A program made the position numbers and the translations under genes. The notes under the pieces were generated by a model. It saw nothing but the letters and a program-made list of their open reading frames with translations, did no database searches and was not told the origin of the DNA. A stretch of DNA of 64,000 bases from Chrysomallon squamiferum (Eukaryota; Mollusca; Gastropoda; Neomphalida; Peltospiridae): assembly GCA_012295275.1 (NCBI GenBank), contig CM022677.1, positions 21,618,131 to 21,682,130 of the forward strand, written 5' to 3'. Shown here piece after piece: positions 16,714 through 33,406 of this stretch. Within the stretch, counting starts at the first letter, position 1; each line of letters starts with the position of its first letter.

Positions 16714-16774
<61 letters not shown>

Positions 16775-16812
16775 TAGCTTGCTTTAGGTTTCACTGATCA
16801 TAAGTTAACTTA

Positions 16813-16844
<32 letters not shown>

Positions 16845-17200
16845 ATCCACGTGAAGATAATAATAATTTTACTTTGTTTTTGTTATAAAATGAAATGTTA
16901 AAACAAAAACAAAATGGACTTTAGAAAACGAGAGTCACAAATTTTGTTTAAATTTGTTTTCTGCTGATGTAAGAAAACATCTGACAGTTAACCAAACAAT
17001 TCTTTATCACAGGCTCTACATGGCCAGATGTCCTAAAATTCTTATCTACCAAAAGTTTTTTCTACCAATAATATTCTTATTTCCGAATTATTTTCTCCGC
17101 GGTGCGTGACACTGACATAAAAAACAAAAAACAACAACAATACCATGGTAATTTTTAAAAGATTAGAGTAAAATTAAATTTAATTATAATTAATTTCTTG
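14606..17200. other. Stretch without a recognisable gene
   Basis: Mostly AT-rich unique sequence. It holds TGT and ATT triplet runs (14745-14800), a GC-richer patch at 14950-15420, an unassigned open frame (15395-15796), T-rich sequence to 16700, an AT/GT array (16717-16775) and the CTLD 3' flank from about 16960. Confidence 0.5.
15395..15796 (+). other. Unassigned open frame of 134 codons
   Basis: The frame is open from 15395 (GTG; the first ATG is near 15464, giving about 110 codons) to a stop at 15794-15796. Composition is balanced, with no low-complexity run: segments include MLTETEGFKIFKNMVSSEED and FGRYGVEFGPWSCSGKKVEP. I recognise no domain. Neighbouring sequence at 15180-15390 is GC-richer and not repeated elsewhere in the window. 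It could be an exon of another gene, a decayed element or chance. Confidence 0.2.
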
Positions 17201-17229
17201 TCATTTAACAAAATGTCAGACAAATTTGT

Positions 17230-19309
17230 TCACGGAGAATATTTACAGATAAAACCCAGTTTGTTGTGACAGTCAGCATCTTCCCATAAAAATTAATTTC
17301 GCGACCTAATGCCAAACAGTTCGGATTTCCGCGATGATTGTCGGGTTGTCCTTCATGAAAATTTGTATAACTAATGGATTCAGCTGGCCATCTTGACATC
17401 CACATGAATTTTCCTTCTACCTGCATATCGCTGGCGCCGATCCAGTATCCATTAGCTGAAAGTGTAAGAACGGAAACGCAGTAATAGTAGTTCTAGTAGT
17501 AGGAGTATAATAATAATAATAGCAGTAAAAGTTTAAGAATAATATCAGTAGTAGCAGTTCAAAGAAGTGCATTAATAGATTTTTAATATACTCCCAACGT
17601 ATCACAATTAAAATATTTTAAAATATCCGCCATTTTGTGACAGCTGGGTCTGTGATTCTCTAACAAAAATGTCTAGGAATGAAAGGAACAATCAAAAGAT
17701 ATTCTCATTTTTTTCAGGTTACAATCTGCAATTTTACCCAATATTTGAATAAATATTTATTTTACTAATTGCCTATCATGAAATAAGTTCAATATAACAT
17801 TATATTTATGTGTTTTTTTTTCTTTAGAACCGTCTTTCCTCATACATCTGTCTCTGTTTCTCTGTCTCTTTCTCTCTCTCTTTCTCTCTCTGTCTGTCTA
17901 ATAATCTCTAACATCTGTAGCCAGACAGACAGTCAGACAGATGGCTGTAGTAAATACGCGTTTTAACCGATTGAAAATAAATAGATGAGAAGACAAATAT
18001 ACAAACCTGTGCCAAGTTTAAGTGCTGCACGTATTGCACGATCCTCTAATTTCGACTCAATAATCAGCAAATAGGCATCCATTGTCTTGCAGTACTCCTA
18101 AATAACAACAACAACAACAACATCAACATCAGCAACAACAACAATAATAATAATAATAATAACAGTAATATTAATAACAGTAATCATAATACTGAAAAAA
18201 GTAACTACAATAACAATTATAGAAATTATACTAATGCTATAAGTAGCAATAAAATAAGAACAACACCAATACTACTATTACTACTACTTCTACGATTAAT
18301 TACTAACTCGTATATTAGTAATACATCTTTGGTAAATTCTGTAACACTATGTATGTTTTCAGTGACTTGTATGTCAGCATGTATGTCCTTAATAACTTGC
18401 GTATATCATAATGTATATTTAGTAATTTGTAGATCAATAGGTACGTGTTTAACAACTCGTATATGAGTATTTGTATTTGTTTAACAACTGGTATGTAAGT
18501 GAGTATCTTTAAAAGCTTGACTTCGTTCACAAATTACATATCTTGATGTATTACCTTTGCTTTCTCCCAAGTTAAAGAAAACTGATTTGAGGAAATCCAG
18601 TAACAGTTGTTTTCTAAATGAAGGAAGCCAGTCGTACAGTGGGGTTCATCTAAATTGCCAAAATATTGTTTAAATAAAAAAAATATATACATACGCAATT
18701 ACAAAGACAGATGGATAGAGAAACAAATATTCTGAATATATGTATACATGTGTGTTTTTGTGTGTGTGTGACTGTGTGTAAGGCAGACCAATACCAACAA
18801 AAACACACAAAAAAAAAAAAAAAAAATAAAAGACTAGGAATGTTTGTTTGTATGTATGTCTGTATATATTATATATGTATTATGTATATACGGTAGAAGA
18901 ATATAAAAACAAGATAAAAGAAAAAAGTAGACAAAATTGAAACACAGAGGCAAACAGACACGTATATGTTTATGTCATCGGGAAGTGTGTGTATATATCT
19001 ACATCTATCTATCGGTCTCTCTAGCTACCCCCCCCCCACACACACACCAACATACATACAGGCTATCAGACAGCGAGGGAGTCAGAAGACAAATAAACGA
19101 ACACATCGAAACAGAAGATATATTGTACATGTTCATGTATGTATATGTATGTATATATGTATTATGTGTATATGTATCATAATATATGCATTATGTATAT
19201 ATGTATAATGTATATAAGGTAGACCAATACAAAAAAGTAGACAAATGTGTTAAAATGAACCACAGACAATATATGTTTATGTCATCGGGACGTTTATGTA
19301 TATATCTAC

Positions 19310-19362
<53 letters not shown>

Positions 19363-19563
19363 GCTAGCTAGCTATCTATCTATCTATCTAGCTATCGATC
19401 TATCTACACACACACAAACACACATACACACACAGACAAATACACAGACAGGAAATCAGACAGCCAGCCAGATATACAAACTGTTATTAAGAGCTGCAAC
19501 ATATCTACATGCATCATTGTAGACAGAAGAAAGAAGAAAATAGAGAAAATAAATATACTTCAT
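17230..19563 (-). pseudogene. CTLD-3: C-type lectin with a one-base frameshift in the terminal exon, QPD type
   Basis: Exons: 19509..19563 (signal peptide MKYIYFLYFLLSSVYNDA), 18555..18649, 18007..18097, 17230..17455. Exons 1-3 are open, with the usual splice sites and phases, although the exon 1 donor is the weaker GTAGAT. Exon 4 is 226 nt where 227 fits the phase. The frame reads YWIGASD, then QPD, then NCLALGREINFY, after which one base is missing: the WED..C..FICKYSP tail continues in the next frame and ends at 17230. Without correction the protein loses its last two cysteines and runs on to 17205. The usual AATAAA just past the stop is replaced by AATTAA-like sequence, which supports loss of function, but an assembly error remains possible for the single base. 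Confidence 0.8.
19305..19405. repeat. TATC tetranucleotide array in CTLD-3 intron 1
   Basis: About 24 TATC or TAGC units. A related shorter TATC array is at 21610-21690 in CTLD-4 intron 1. Confidence 0.85.
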
Positions 19564-19705
19564 TTCTTTCTCACGGGAAAGCTTTGACACAAACAGAGTA
19601 CAAACTGTCGACTGGTTTAGTAAAGGTTCTGACTATTTCTTCCAACACACTCATATAGATTTACATCGAATAAATAAAGATGCTTTTCAGTATAAATCAA
19701 AGAAT
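19564..19705 (-). promoter_or_regulatory. CTLD-3 upstream block (degenerate)
   Basis: The same upstream block is recognisable but changed: a TTTATACTG element near 19690 replaces the TATTTTAAA element. The block ends at a poly-A run that marks the CTLD-4 deletion join. Confidence 0.3.
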
Positions 19706-20169
19706 TAAAAAAAAAAAAAAGAAATTCGGTCGCGGCGTGACGTCAGACATTTATTCTGACGTATCTTACGTAATAACAGACTTGTAAACACAATTCTTTT
19801 AACTCAGAAATAGTATAATACGTTTTAAAATACAATATAAGTCTCAGTTCAGAAATAAGCGTTAAAAGACATTTTATTTACTGGCCACGTGTCGCAGTTA
19901 ACATCTATCGTAAAATGTTTACTAAGGAAAGGTTTTTGAAAAACGTCCCCGATTTCTGACAGCTGGGTCTACGTTTGTGTAAGAGAATGCCGGGGATTGA
20001 AAGGATCGTTTGTGTTAAATTTGTAAGCACTTCAAATTTATTTAGATTACCATCTGCAATTTTACCAAATATTTGAATAAATGTTTACGAACCATTTATG
20101 TTTACTGATAACACATCCTTTCGTAAGTTAAATGCAACATTAAAATAATAATAATAATAATAATAATAA

Positions 20170-20209
<40 letters not shown>

Positions 20210-20349
20210 CATAATAAGCAAAGAAAGAAAGAAGAAAGCAGAAACAATAAAAATAAATAAAAATAGGAATAAAAATACATTATAGTCGTATATATCTCCA
20301 CATTTGTTTTTATTTATGTATTTTCTTTAGAACCGTCTTTCATCGTATA

Positions 20350-20429
<80 letters not shown>
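20350..20429. repeat. TC tract, CTLD-4 intron 3 remnant
   Basis: About 40 TC units; complementary to the AG tract at 20617-20776. Confidence 0.9.
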
Positions 20430-20430
<1 letters not shown>

Positions 20431-20610
20431 GATAATCTGTCAAATCTATAATTTAAAATTATATATTCTAACATATTGCTTCGTAAAACTTTCGAATGCC
20501 CCTGAATATACATTTATATAGAGATGGAAGGATGAATGGGTGGGCAGACAGATGCCAGAAACACAGACAGAGACATAACCGGGTAGAGAGATAGATAAAA
20601 AGTTGGTCAC

Positions 20611-20778
<168 letters not shown>

Positions 20779-20881
20779 AGATGGATGGATGGATGGATAT
20801 ACCGTGAGATGGAGAGCTAAACTATTTTAAGTAATGTCCTTGTAAATCGCTTGATCATAAATGTAAGACAAACACAAAAAC

Positions 20882-20975
20882 CTGTGCCATGTTTTGATTC
20901 TGCTGGTGTTGCAGAAGCCGCTAATTTCGATGTTATCTGCAGCAAATAGACCTGGACTGATTTGCAGAAGTCCTA

Positions 20976-21041
<66 letters not shown>

Positions 21042-21877
21042 CAAGGTGACAACAAAAAACAACATTAATATTAGTAGTACCAATGAAACAACAATAATAA
21101 CAAAAAGGTTTCATTTTATCACTTCTGCCTTAGTACTGTGTCTTTGATAGTATGTCTTTACTAAATTGTATATTACTTCTATGTCTTTACTAACTTCTAT
21201 ATTAGTATATATGACATTTAATCACTTGTATGACACTATGTATGTCTAGTGACTTGTAGGTCAATATGTATGTCATTGATAACTCGTTTATCAGTATTTG
21301 TATATTTTTTAATCCCTGGTATGTAAATGTGCATGTTTAAAAGCTAGTAATCTTTCATACATTGTATATCAGTATACATTACCACTGCTTCCAACCTGGT
21401 AGTAGGAATCTTTTTCGGAGAAACCCAGCGACATCCGTCTTTTGTAGGAACGAAGCCATCCGTGCAGCGTTCTGCGTCTACATCACCAAAATATTTTTAG
21501 TTTACAAAAAAAGTAGCTACGCAGTTACAGAGACAGAGTGATGGTTAAATGAAAACACCTATAGAGAAACAAACATTCTATATGTGGGTTTGTCCATGTA
21601 TCTGTTTCTCTGTCTATCTATCTATGTAATCTACCTATCTATCTTTCTATCTATATATCTATCTATATATCTATCTATCTATATATATATATACACACAC
21701 ACTCATCTTGTACACACATATACGCACATACGCACACACGCACACACTCGCATATATATATAACGACAACAAGACTGACAAAGAGATTCCGCTTTGGGAC
21801 ATAAAAGCTGCTAAACACTTACTTGCATCATTGCAGATAGAAGAAAGAAGAACACAGAGAAAATAAATGATCTTCAT
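20882..21877 (-). pseudogene. CTLD-4: C-type lectin lacking its terminal exon
   Basis: Exons: 21823..21877 (MKIIYFLCVLLSSICNDA, donor GTAAGT), 21383..21477, 20882..20972, with the same phases as intact copies. No exon 4 exists between 20882 and the next locus at 19563. Instead, about 19722 onward matches mid-intron-3 sequence of CTLD-2 and CTLD-8, and a poly-A run at 19706-19720 sits at the join with the CTLD-3 upstream block. So exon 4 and half of intron 3 were deleted. Exon 2 also reads C-R-W where others have C-Y-W, and its TW is changed to TR; exon 3 starts DFCKSV and looks poorly conserved (many Ala and Thr). All three frames are still open. A truncated secreted peptide, or splicing into the exon 4 of CTLD-3, cannot be excluded. 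Confidence 0.77.
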
Positions 21878-22020
21878 TTCTTCCTGGTTTTGCAAGAATT
21901 TTTAAACGGTAAAACTTTAACAGATGCAGACACCAACTCTCGACTGGTTTAGGAAATGTTCTGATAATTTCTTCCAGTCAGTGAACAAATATATTTTTCA
22001 GTTTTAAAAATAGTTGGCTG
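21878..22020 (-). promoter_or_regulatory. CTLD-4 5' UTR and putative core promoter
   Basis: The TATTTTTAAAAC element at about 22000-22012 and the surrounding sequence match intact copies, so the start of this truncated gene may still be transcribed. Confidence 0.35.
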
Positions 22021-22613
22021 GTTATAATAATTCATCATTATAGTAATTTATCATAATAGTATATTGTTATGGGAAACTTGCAGTGTAATGTAGTTTATAC
22101 AGATCTGTTATTTTATGGTACAAAAGAAAAAAGTACGAAACATACAATGGCGATAATTATGTTGAAGCTGATAACGATGATGATGAAATAGAGATCTGCG
22201 TACAGAGAAAGATAATTATTATGATGATGATAAGAGTAATGATCATGATAATGATAATAATTGTTAAAATAATTCTGATGATGACCATTTTCTTTTCTGT
22301 TCCACAGATTCAATGTATATCCGTCTGTCTGTCTGTGTTTGTTCTTTTCTTTCTATGCATCTGTTTAGCTATCTGTTCTTCTACATTTTCATCAAAAGGC
22401 TACATGTACAATACTTACAGATTCTCACGTACTTTATTCCATATAATAATCAAAAGTACATAATAAATAAAAACTGGACATACAAATGTCAGCATTATAT
22501 ATATTCTGAATTTTGAAAGGTGTTTCAGATATCTAGTTAGTAAAAATCACAAAATATTATATTAATATAGTTATGTAAAAATGTGTGCATGTGTATGTGT
22601 GTGCGTGTGTAAT

Positions 22614-22791
<178 letters not shown>

Positions 22792-23009
22792 CCCTGAGAA
22801 ACTGGTCTTTGACTAACCCCGATTATGTGTACCCCATGTTTTATCTGATAAGGTTGGGGTGAAATATTTTTCTTTTTTTTTCTTTCTCTCTTCATTTTTT
22901 TTTCAGGTGTTTTTTTATAAATATTTTTTATTTATTTATTTTTTAATTAATTGATTTCATTTATTGTTGTTTCTGTGTATGTGTGTATGTGTGTGTGTGT
23001 GTGTGTGTG

Positions 23010-23429
23010 AGTTATTGTCAAAGTGTAACCACAACAGGAAAATAGTGCACAAAATCGCTGAAGAAATACAACTGAGTTCACTCAAATTAATTAGAATATT
23101 ATAAACTGATGATTTTAAAACCTAATCCAGTGAGGAAAAAATACATGTTCACCATTTCCAGATAATTCTTTTTTGTATTAGTAAAATAAATGTGTTTTGT
23201 ATTTTATGACCAACGTAAGTTTTATTCATGTACATCCAAATGACCAATTTTATGTCTCATTTTATAATCACACCAGGGTGTTCATGATTGCAAATGAACT
23301 TAGTTTTATTATTCTATTTCCATGCCATTGTAATATACTAAAATATTCACGTTTATAATGTATGTCACCTGTAAAAATAGCTAAGCCTTTTGTTGAATGT
23401 GTGCGCGTGAGTCTCTGTGAATGTGTTTA

Positions 23430-23484
<55 letters not shown>

Positions 23485-23830
23485 TAGAGAGAAAGATAGA
23501 GAGAGGCAGCAGGGAGGGAGGCTTCCTGCAGATTTTACTTCATTAATTTTATATTTATTATTATTCTTGTCTTTTAGATAAGTATCAAAGTTACATCCGA
23601 ATGAAATAACAACCCTTAACCAAAAAAGAAAAAAAAAAAAAAAGAATGAGGTTATTTCAGATAGTCCTAGGAGTCACATCATTTTACTTCCTTTCAATTC
23701 ATTTAATTATTTATTTATTTATTTATTTGTTTATTCAAAAATATTATTGCAAGTTTAAAATGTCGATACATTTTGTTTGGTTTTTGCCTAGTGATTTTCT
23801 GCACTGTTTTTCTCTTGTGATTATAAGCTG
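23010..23830 (+). repeat. Family A dispersed repeat, copy 3
   Basis: Same hallmarks; TG tract at 23434-23484. Confidence 0.6.
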
Positions 23831-24204
23831 ACAATAATCTTAGCTTTTTTAATCTTCGATGCCGATTAAAGTAATTAACTTGCTTTTCAGAATTATATCT
23901 ACATTAAAAATTGCAATTAAGAAAGAAACCTATAAATAGATAACTGTGACTGGAGAAAGCAGGCTGCTAGTAATCATGAAAAACACAATGAGAATAAATC
24001 TTTTGTTGAATAATTTGATCACTTATTGTACGAGGCTGTAAACAATATTTTATTAAAGGCCTGTCTTATTGAAACAGAATGTCGATGTATAAACGTATAT
24101 TTTTAACTCTATATTTATAATGGTTTCCTTATGTGTTATTATCTTATTTGCCTTTGCAAAAGCTCACCTCGGCGTAATGTTCTAAAGGGAGACAGAATAC
24201 AAGT

Positions 24205-24640
24205 AAATTTCAGATATTTCTTGAAAACTTAGATGATTCGCTAATATATTCTAGATATTTTAAATGCTTTTTTTTTTATCTATATTCTTAAAATCTTAGA
24301 CGCTTATACAAATACATTTTGGAAATGATATAGAGTCGTTTTATTTTTCTCGTCTCAAACTGTAAGATGATATGTCAGTTTTGGATATATTACATCTCGT
24401 TTTTCTATCAAAATTCTTTTTTTTTTTTTTAAAATATAAGATGGTATTTCAAGAATATTTTAGATATTATAAAATGGTGGTTTTACATCAACCGTTTCAA
24501 AACGTAAGGTGATGACATAAATGCAGTTTGGATATTTTCAGATGTCGATTCCACTCTGTCGTCGTAAAGTGTATGACGGTGCAACAAACACATATAATGC
24601 ACATTTTAAGTGGTTTTTTTTATATATATATCATCTTGAA
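24205..24640 (+). repeat. About 62-bp degenerate satellite, block 2
   Basis: About seven degenerate units of the same satellite, next to family A copy 4. Confidence 0.45.
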
Positions 24641-25430
24641 ATATAACTTAGTTCACACAAATTCATTAGAATATTATAAAGTTTAGCTTTTGAAACCTAA
24701 CGTATTGATGAGAAAATGCGTTTTGACCATTTCCAGATAATTCTTTTTATGTATTAGTAAAATAAATGTGTTTGTATTTTATGGCCAATATTAGTTTTAT
24801 GCATGTACATCCAAATGACCATTTTTATGTTTCATTTTAAAACCACACCAGTATGTTCATTACAAATGAACTTAGTTTTATTATCCTATTTCCATGAAAT
24901 AGTAATGTTTTATAACAGTCTTGATAATAAAGCTTGTGAAAAATGCACTGTGGTTTTTGCTGAGCCTTTTATTGTGTGTGTTCGTGTGTGTGTGTGTGCG
25001 TTTGTGCGTGTGTGTATGTGTGTGAATGTGTGTGTATGTGTGTGAATGTGTGTGTATGTGTGTGCATGTGTGTGTATGTGTGTGTGCGTGTGTGCATGTG
25101 TGTGATAGAGAGAAAGATAGAGAGGAGGAGCAGGCAGGGGGAGGGAGGCTTACTACAGGTTTCACTTCATTCGTTGTTTTTTTGGGTTTTTTTTTTTGTT
25201 TTTAGCTTAGTTTCAAAGCCTTACATCTGAATGAACTATGCAGCCCTTAACCAAAACAAGAATATTAAATATTAATCAATGAAAACAAATCAGTTAAATT
25301 GACCTAAAGTAATTACTGACGAAGTGATTTCAGATCATACAGGCAGTAGGAAACGCCACATCATTTTACTTCATTTCACTGCATTGTTTATTTAATTGCT
25401 TTGTTTATTTAATTTGTACACATTATTTCG
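24640..25430 (+). repeat. Family A dispersed repeat, copy 4
   Basis: Same hallmarks, TG tract at 24970-25105. It lies in tandem with copy 3 and is followed by the Tc1 relic. Confidence 0.6.
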
Positions 25431-25439
25431 TTCACACAG

Positions 25440-26330
25440 CATTTCTGAATGTAGCCAGCAGTAACACGTTGTCACGGCGTCAACGTCTTTACTTTAACGA
25501 CAACAGACGGGATCTGTTTTACCTCAACCATGAATGCTGCCCAGACCACGAGGTTGTCACCGCAGTATCGTTCACCACGTCGCCTCCACACACGTCGCCT
25601 ACCATCCGCAAAGTGAACACGAAAGCTGGATTTGTCTGTGAGTGATGTCTGATCCCATTGTCTGCGTCACCACTGTTGGTGAATTCTGGCACATCTCGGA
25701 CTTTGCTGAATGTGACGCGCTGTCAGGTGAACATCAAAAACGGGGAGACGAGCTTGTAATCCAGGAGAATGGAGACTGAATACTTTGAGACGGTTGCGGA
25801 CAGTTTGAGCATGAAATCTTGCGGCTCTAGTTTGCTGCAAAGTACGGGCTAAACGTGGAGCACATTCGGACCTTTGACGTCAAAATGACGTCACTGAATA
25901 CTTGGAGACGGTTGCGGACAGTTTGAGCATGAAATCTTGTGGCTCTAGTTTGCTGCAAAGTACGGGCTAAACGTGGAGCACATTCGGACCTGTGACGTCA
26001 AAATGACGTCACTGAATACGTATCTTCCCTTGGAGTGATTAGTCATTGTTTTCTCGCCCTGGCCTTGTGTACGCGTTGTCGGAGTCGTGATGTGGTAACG
26101 TCATCAACACGAAAGTACTGACTGACGTCGTGTACGCGTTGGCCGACGTTAATCCGCACCATTGCTTCATACCGTTGATTTTCCGTTAAGCCTGGACGGC
26201 GACCCGTTATAACAGGGTAAATTCTCCCTTTTGCTTTAGGATAATCCTTTTTCAGAACATCTGCAACAGCAACAGCACAGAGCGTTTGCACGTGCAGTAA
26301 ACCCATCGGTGAGCTATGTGACAAATGCTG
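25440..26330 (-). pseudogene. Tc1-like transposase relic between CTLD-4 and CTLD-5
   Basis: A third relic of the same family, more diverged: RRPGLTENQRYEAMVRINVG near 26190, then two tandem copies of a roughly 118-bp segment (25780-26015) each flanked by TGACGTCA, then a shortened DDE region (25500-25680). The C-terminal part is lost. The element's 5' side (26225-26330) extends into sequence also found near 33600 and 40700. Confidence 0.72.
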
Positions 26331-26600
26331 TTATTTTCATGGCACATGACACTAACACATCCATCACTTTATCTGGAAGCAGCAGTCGTCTCTATAAATT
26401 AGCTAATCTTCTTGTTAAGTGTATACAAATATATGTCCTGAAATTCATCTCTACCAAAAATTTTACTGCTAACAATATTTTTAATTCAGAAACATTTTCT
26501 CCGCTGGAGAAACTATTCTGGTTTTTGACAAGGACCATTACTGAAATTGAATAAAAAAAAAAAAAAAAAAGACTAGTGCAGCATTAGTTTTTAATCATAG

Positions 26601-26606
26601 TTTATT
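26601..26606 (-). other. Polyadenylation signal of CTLD-5
   Basis: AATAAA on the minus strand about 40 nt after the stop, in the GAAATAAA context shared by the functional copies. Confidence 0.55.
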
Positions 26607-26643
26607 TCTTTTGTTGTTAAACAAAAATCTCAGACAAATCTCT

Positions 26644-29584
<2,941 letters not shown>

Positions 29585-29755
29585 TTCTTCCTGATTTTTG
29601 CAATAACTTGTAAACGGTAAAACTTTAACAGACACAGAGACAAACTCTCGACTGCTTTAAGAAATGTTCTGACTGTTTCCTGCAATCGCACTCAGATAGA
29701 GTTACCTCGAATGAATAAATACACTCTTCAGCTTTAAAAACAGTTGGCTGCTTGT
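29585..29755 (-). promoter_or_regulatory. CTLD-5 5' UTR and putative core promoter
   Basis: A TTTTTAAAGC element lies at about 29731-29740 with TATTTATTCATTCGAGG just downstream, 147 bp before the ATG. CTLD-6 and -7 share the same version, with C where CTLD-1 and -2 have the A of TATTTTAAA. Confidence 0.4.
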
Positions 29756-30003
29756 ATTAATTTATCGTAATGATATATTGTTAAGGCACACAAGCATTGA
29801 CAGTTTAATGTAGTTTATACAGTTTGTTCTTTTATGGTATATTTTTTCAGTCGTCTTGAATAACATTAAAAAAAAGTAATAATAATAAAACGAATATTCA
29901 GGATTATAAAGAAATAGCCATGATAACTCAGTGGCTCAAAAAAACATTAATGTAGCATGTTTATTTTATGAAAAACAAAATAAAGTGAAAACAGTAAAAA
30001 ACA

Positions 30004-30043
<40 letters not shown>

Positions 30044-31189
30044 GTAATAATAATAATAACAACATTATTTAGGTGAAAAAACAACAAACAAACAAACTGA
30101 AAAAAACCTCCAATAACCCCAGAACAAATGACGCAGAAATTATAAAAGGATTCTTTACATATTCTTTACATATATTTTTAAAATAAATATAGAGTATATA
30201 TTCACTTAATAAGAATGTTTGAGTGTTTGTCAGTGTGTTCGCAAAAATATTTGACACGAGAGTCTAACATGGCTATCTGTCTGACTTTGCTAGGGTCCTA
30301 GATCGGCGATGTCCCCGACGTTGGCGACATGCATGCACGTCAACGGCGTCCACATGTCAGCGGTGTTGATGACGTCCGCAACGCCCATCTAACGTATTCG
30401 GTCAAAAAGAGTGCAGATTGTAGTCACTCGCACATAAGACAGACAACAGTGATTCTTAAATACGTACCTAACAATGCCTGGTTTCCCACGAAAACAAAAC
30501 GGACTTAAAAAAAGACGAAAGACCAAGAAAGGAGAGCAATAACAATAACAATAATAATAATTATAAAATTAATTGTAATATTGATAAAGAAGAAGTAGCT
30601 GCAAAAAAGAATAATTAAAAATTACAATAATACAAGTAGTAGCAAAACAGCAAGACCAGTACTACTACTGCATCTACGAATAATAACAACTACATCAAGA
30701 GTAGTAATAATAATACCAAATATAACAATAACAGCACAAACAACAACACCAGTACTACTATTGCATCTACGAATAATAACAACTACATCAAGAGTAGTAA
30801 TAATATACCAAATATAACAATAACAGCACAAACAACAACAATAACAATAATAAGCAACGATAACAATAATAATAATTACAACAACACTAGTAATAGCAAC
30901 GAAACACAATGAGCAACAACTTTAATCAGCTTGTCTTTAATCAACTGTATATTAGAACAATATATTTACTAACTTGTATATGAATAGTTTATCTTTAATA
31001 ACTGTTATAATATTATATATCTCTACAGTGACTTGTGTATATCAGCATGTATATCTAATAATTATATATTAATATTTATGTCTTTAATAACTCGTATGTC
31101 AGTATTCGTATTTGTTTAATAACTGGAAAGTAAGTGAGTATCTTTGAAAGCTGAAATTCTGTCATAAATTATATTTCGGTATGCATTAC

Positions 31190-31284
31190 CATTGCTTCGA
31201 TCGAGCTAGCGGAAACCTTATTTGGAGAAATCGAGTAACAGTTGTTGTATAAAGGAACGAAGACATCACTACAATGGTGTGCAT
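31190..31284 (-). pseudogene. Relic 3: orphan CTLD exon 2 with both splice sites kept
   Basis: This exon 2 homolog reads AHHCSDVFVPLYNNCYSISP and ends at EAM, 95 nt and open. It alone among the six relics keeps a good acceptor (GGCAATGTAG) as well as the GTAATG donor. The CYW tryptophan is Ser and the conserved TW is lost. It has no partner exons, but it could in principle be spliced into a transcript passing through from CTLD-6. Confidence 0.7.
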
Positions 31285-31387
31285 CTACATTGCCAAAATA
31301 TTACTTTTTTAAAACAATAGTAGATACCCAGTTACAAAGAGATACAGATGGACAGGGAAACAAATATTTTGTATATGTAGTGTTTGT

Positions 31388-31447
<60 letters not shown>

Positions 31448-31475
31448 GGACACTGACACACATACACGCACATAC

Positions 31476-31507
<32 letters not shown>

Positions 31508-31574
31508 GTATATGTATATGTGTGTATGTGTGTGTATGTGTGTGAGTGTCCGTGTGTGTGTGTGTGAGAGTGTG

Positions 31575-32555
31575 TTATTGTCAAACTGTAATCACAGCGT
31601 TAAAACAGTGCAGACAATCGCTGAACAAAATACATGCAAAATGTACAGGTATTTTAATCCTCCAGTGATATATTTAAATAAAGAAAAATAAGAAATAATG
31701 AATTTATGAAAAAATGAAATTATGAAATAATGAAATAAATAAATTATGAAATAATGAAACGAGTTCAAATGAAGTAAAATGATCATGTGAAATCATCTCC
31801 TCCAAAATTATTTTAGAGACATTTAATTACTTTCTTTTGACTTACAAATATTTACTCTTCTAGTTTTGGTTAAGGGCTGTTATTTCATTCGAATGTAACT
31901 TTGAAACTTATCTAAAAAATAACAATAATAATAAAAATAAAATTAACGAAGTAAAATCTGTAGGATGCCTCCCTCCCCCTGCATGCCTGCTCCCCCTCTC
32001 TATCACACACACACACATACACACACATACACACGTATACACATACATACACACACATTCACACACACATTACACACACAAACACACACATACACACACA
32101 GACAAACATACACACACACACAAACACACACAAACACACACATACACACACACGCACACACAGACAAACACACACCCAGAAACACATACACACACAAACG
32201 CACACACAGACAAACACGCGCACGCACACACACAATAAAAGGCTCAGCAATTTCTATACAGTATATTTTTTAAATACCTCATAACCGTGAATATTATAAT
32301 ATATCACTATTGTATGGAAAGAGGATAATACAACTAAGTTCATTTGTAATGAAAACCCTGGAGCGGTTATAAAATGAGACATAAAAATGGTCATTTGAAT
32401 GTACATGAATAAAACTTACGTTGGTCATAAAATACATTTATTTTGAAAAAGAATTATGTGGAAATGGTCAAAACGCATTTTCTTTTCACTACGCTAGGTT
32501 TTAAAAGCATCACTTATATAATATTCTAATGACTTTGTGTGAACTAAGTTATGCT
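31575..32555 (-). repeat. Family A dispersed repeat, copy 5
   Basis: Reverse orientation; CA tract at 31998-32236. Confidence 0.6.
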
Positions 32556-32599
32556 GCATTAATTTTATTTTTATTATTATTGAATTGTGATAGAAAAAG

Positions 32600-33110
32600 A
32601 TTACATTTTAAATCGGTAAATATAAGATCGTCATTTTATAATATCTAAAATTTACTAGTATCACCATCTTATATTTTAGAAAAGGAATAGTGATAGAAAA
32701 AGTAGATTTAAAATATCCAAAATCTATTTGTGTAAGCATCTCACCTTTTAAGAAAATAGATAAACAAACAAAATTTAAAATACCCCGAATGTACGTGCGT
32801 ATCTTCTAACATTTCAAGACGTTAGATTTAAAGCCACATTTAACGATATCCAAAATGTACATTCCAAATGTAGCTGCGTACCATGTCACATCTTGCAAGA
32901 TACAAAACACCAGTTTTAACCAAAATTTATTTGTATAACCACAGGATGCATCAACATATCTGAAATTTACTTGTATACTGTCGTACACTTTAAGACGATA
33001 GACATAAAAACAATATTTTTAATTTCTAAATATTTACTAGTATAACCATTTTACTTTTCTAGAAGAAAATAATGAAACCACATTTTAAAAATATAAAATG
33101 TACTTTTTTT
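32600..33110 (-). repeat. About 62-bp degenerate satellite, block 3
   Basis: About eight degenerate units in reverse orientation. Confidence 0.45.
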
Positions 33111-33406
33111 ATCATGTTAGTGACCCTTGATTTTGATATTGGCTATTGCTAATCAGGATGAACTAGTTAAGCAGTCAAGCTTAAGATTGGGTAAAGTATT
33201 CTCAACTTCTCAAACAATAGGATAAATATGTCTTGGTACACTTTTGAAAAACATATTGTAACACTATGTATTAGAAATGCTAAAGAGGTTGAAAGGACAA
33301 ACTCAATATATAGAGTGCTATTTCAAATAGTTGCTACAAATTAACCAGTCTTTGACACCCTGCACATTTCAAAACATACTTATGATTAAGTACCTGACGC
33401 TTCCAA

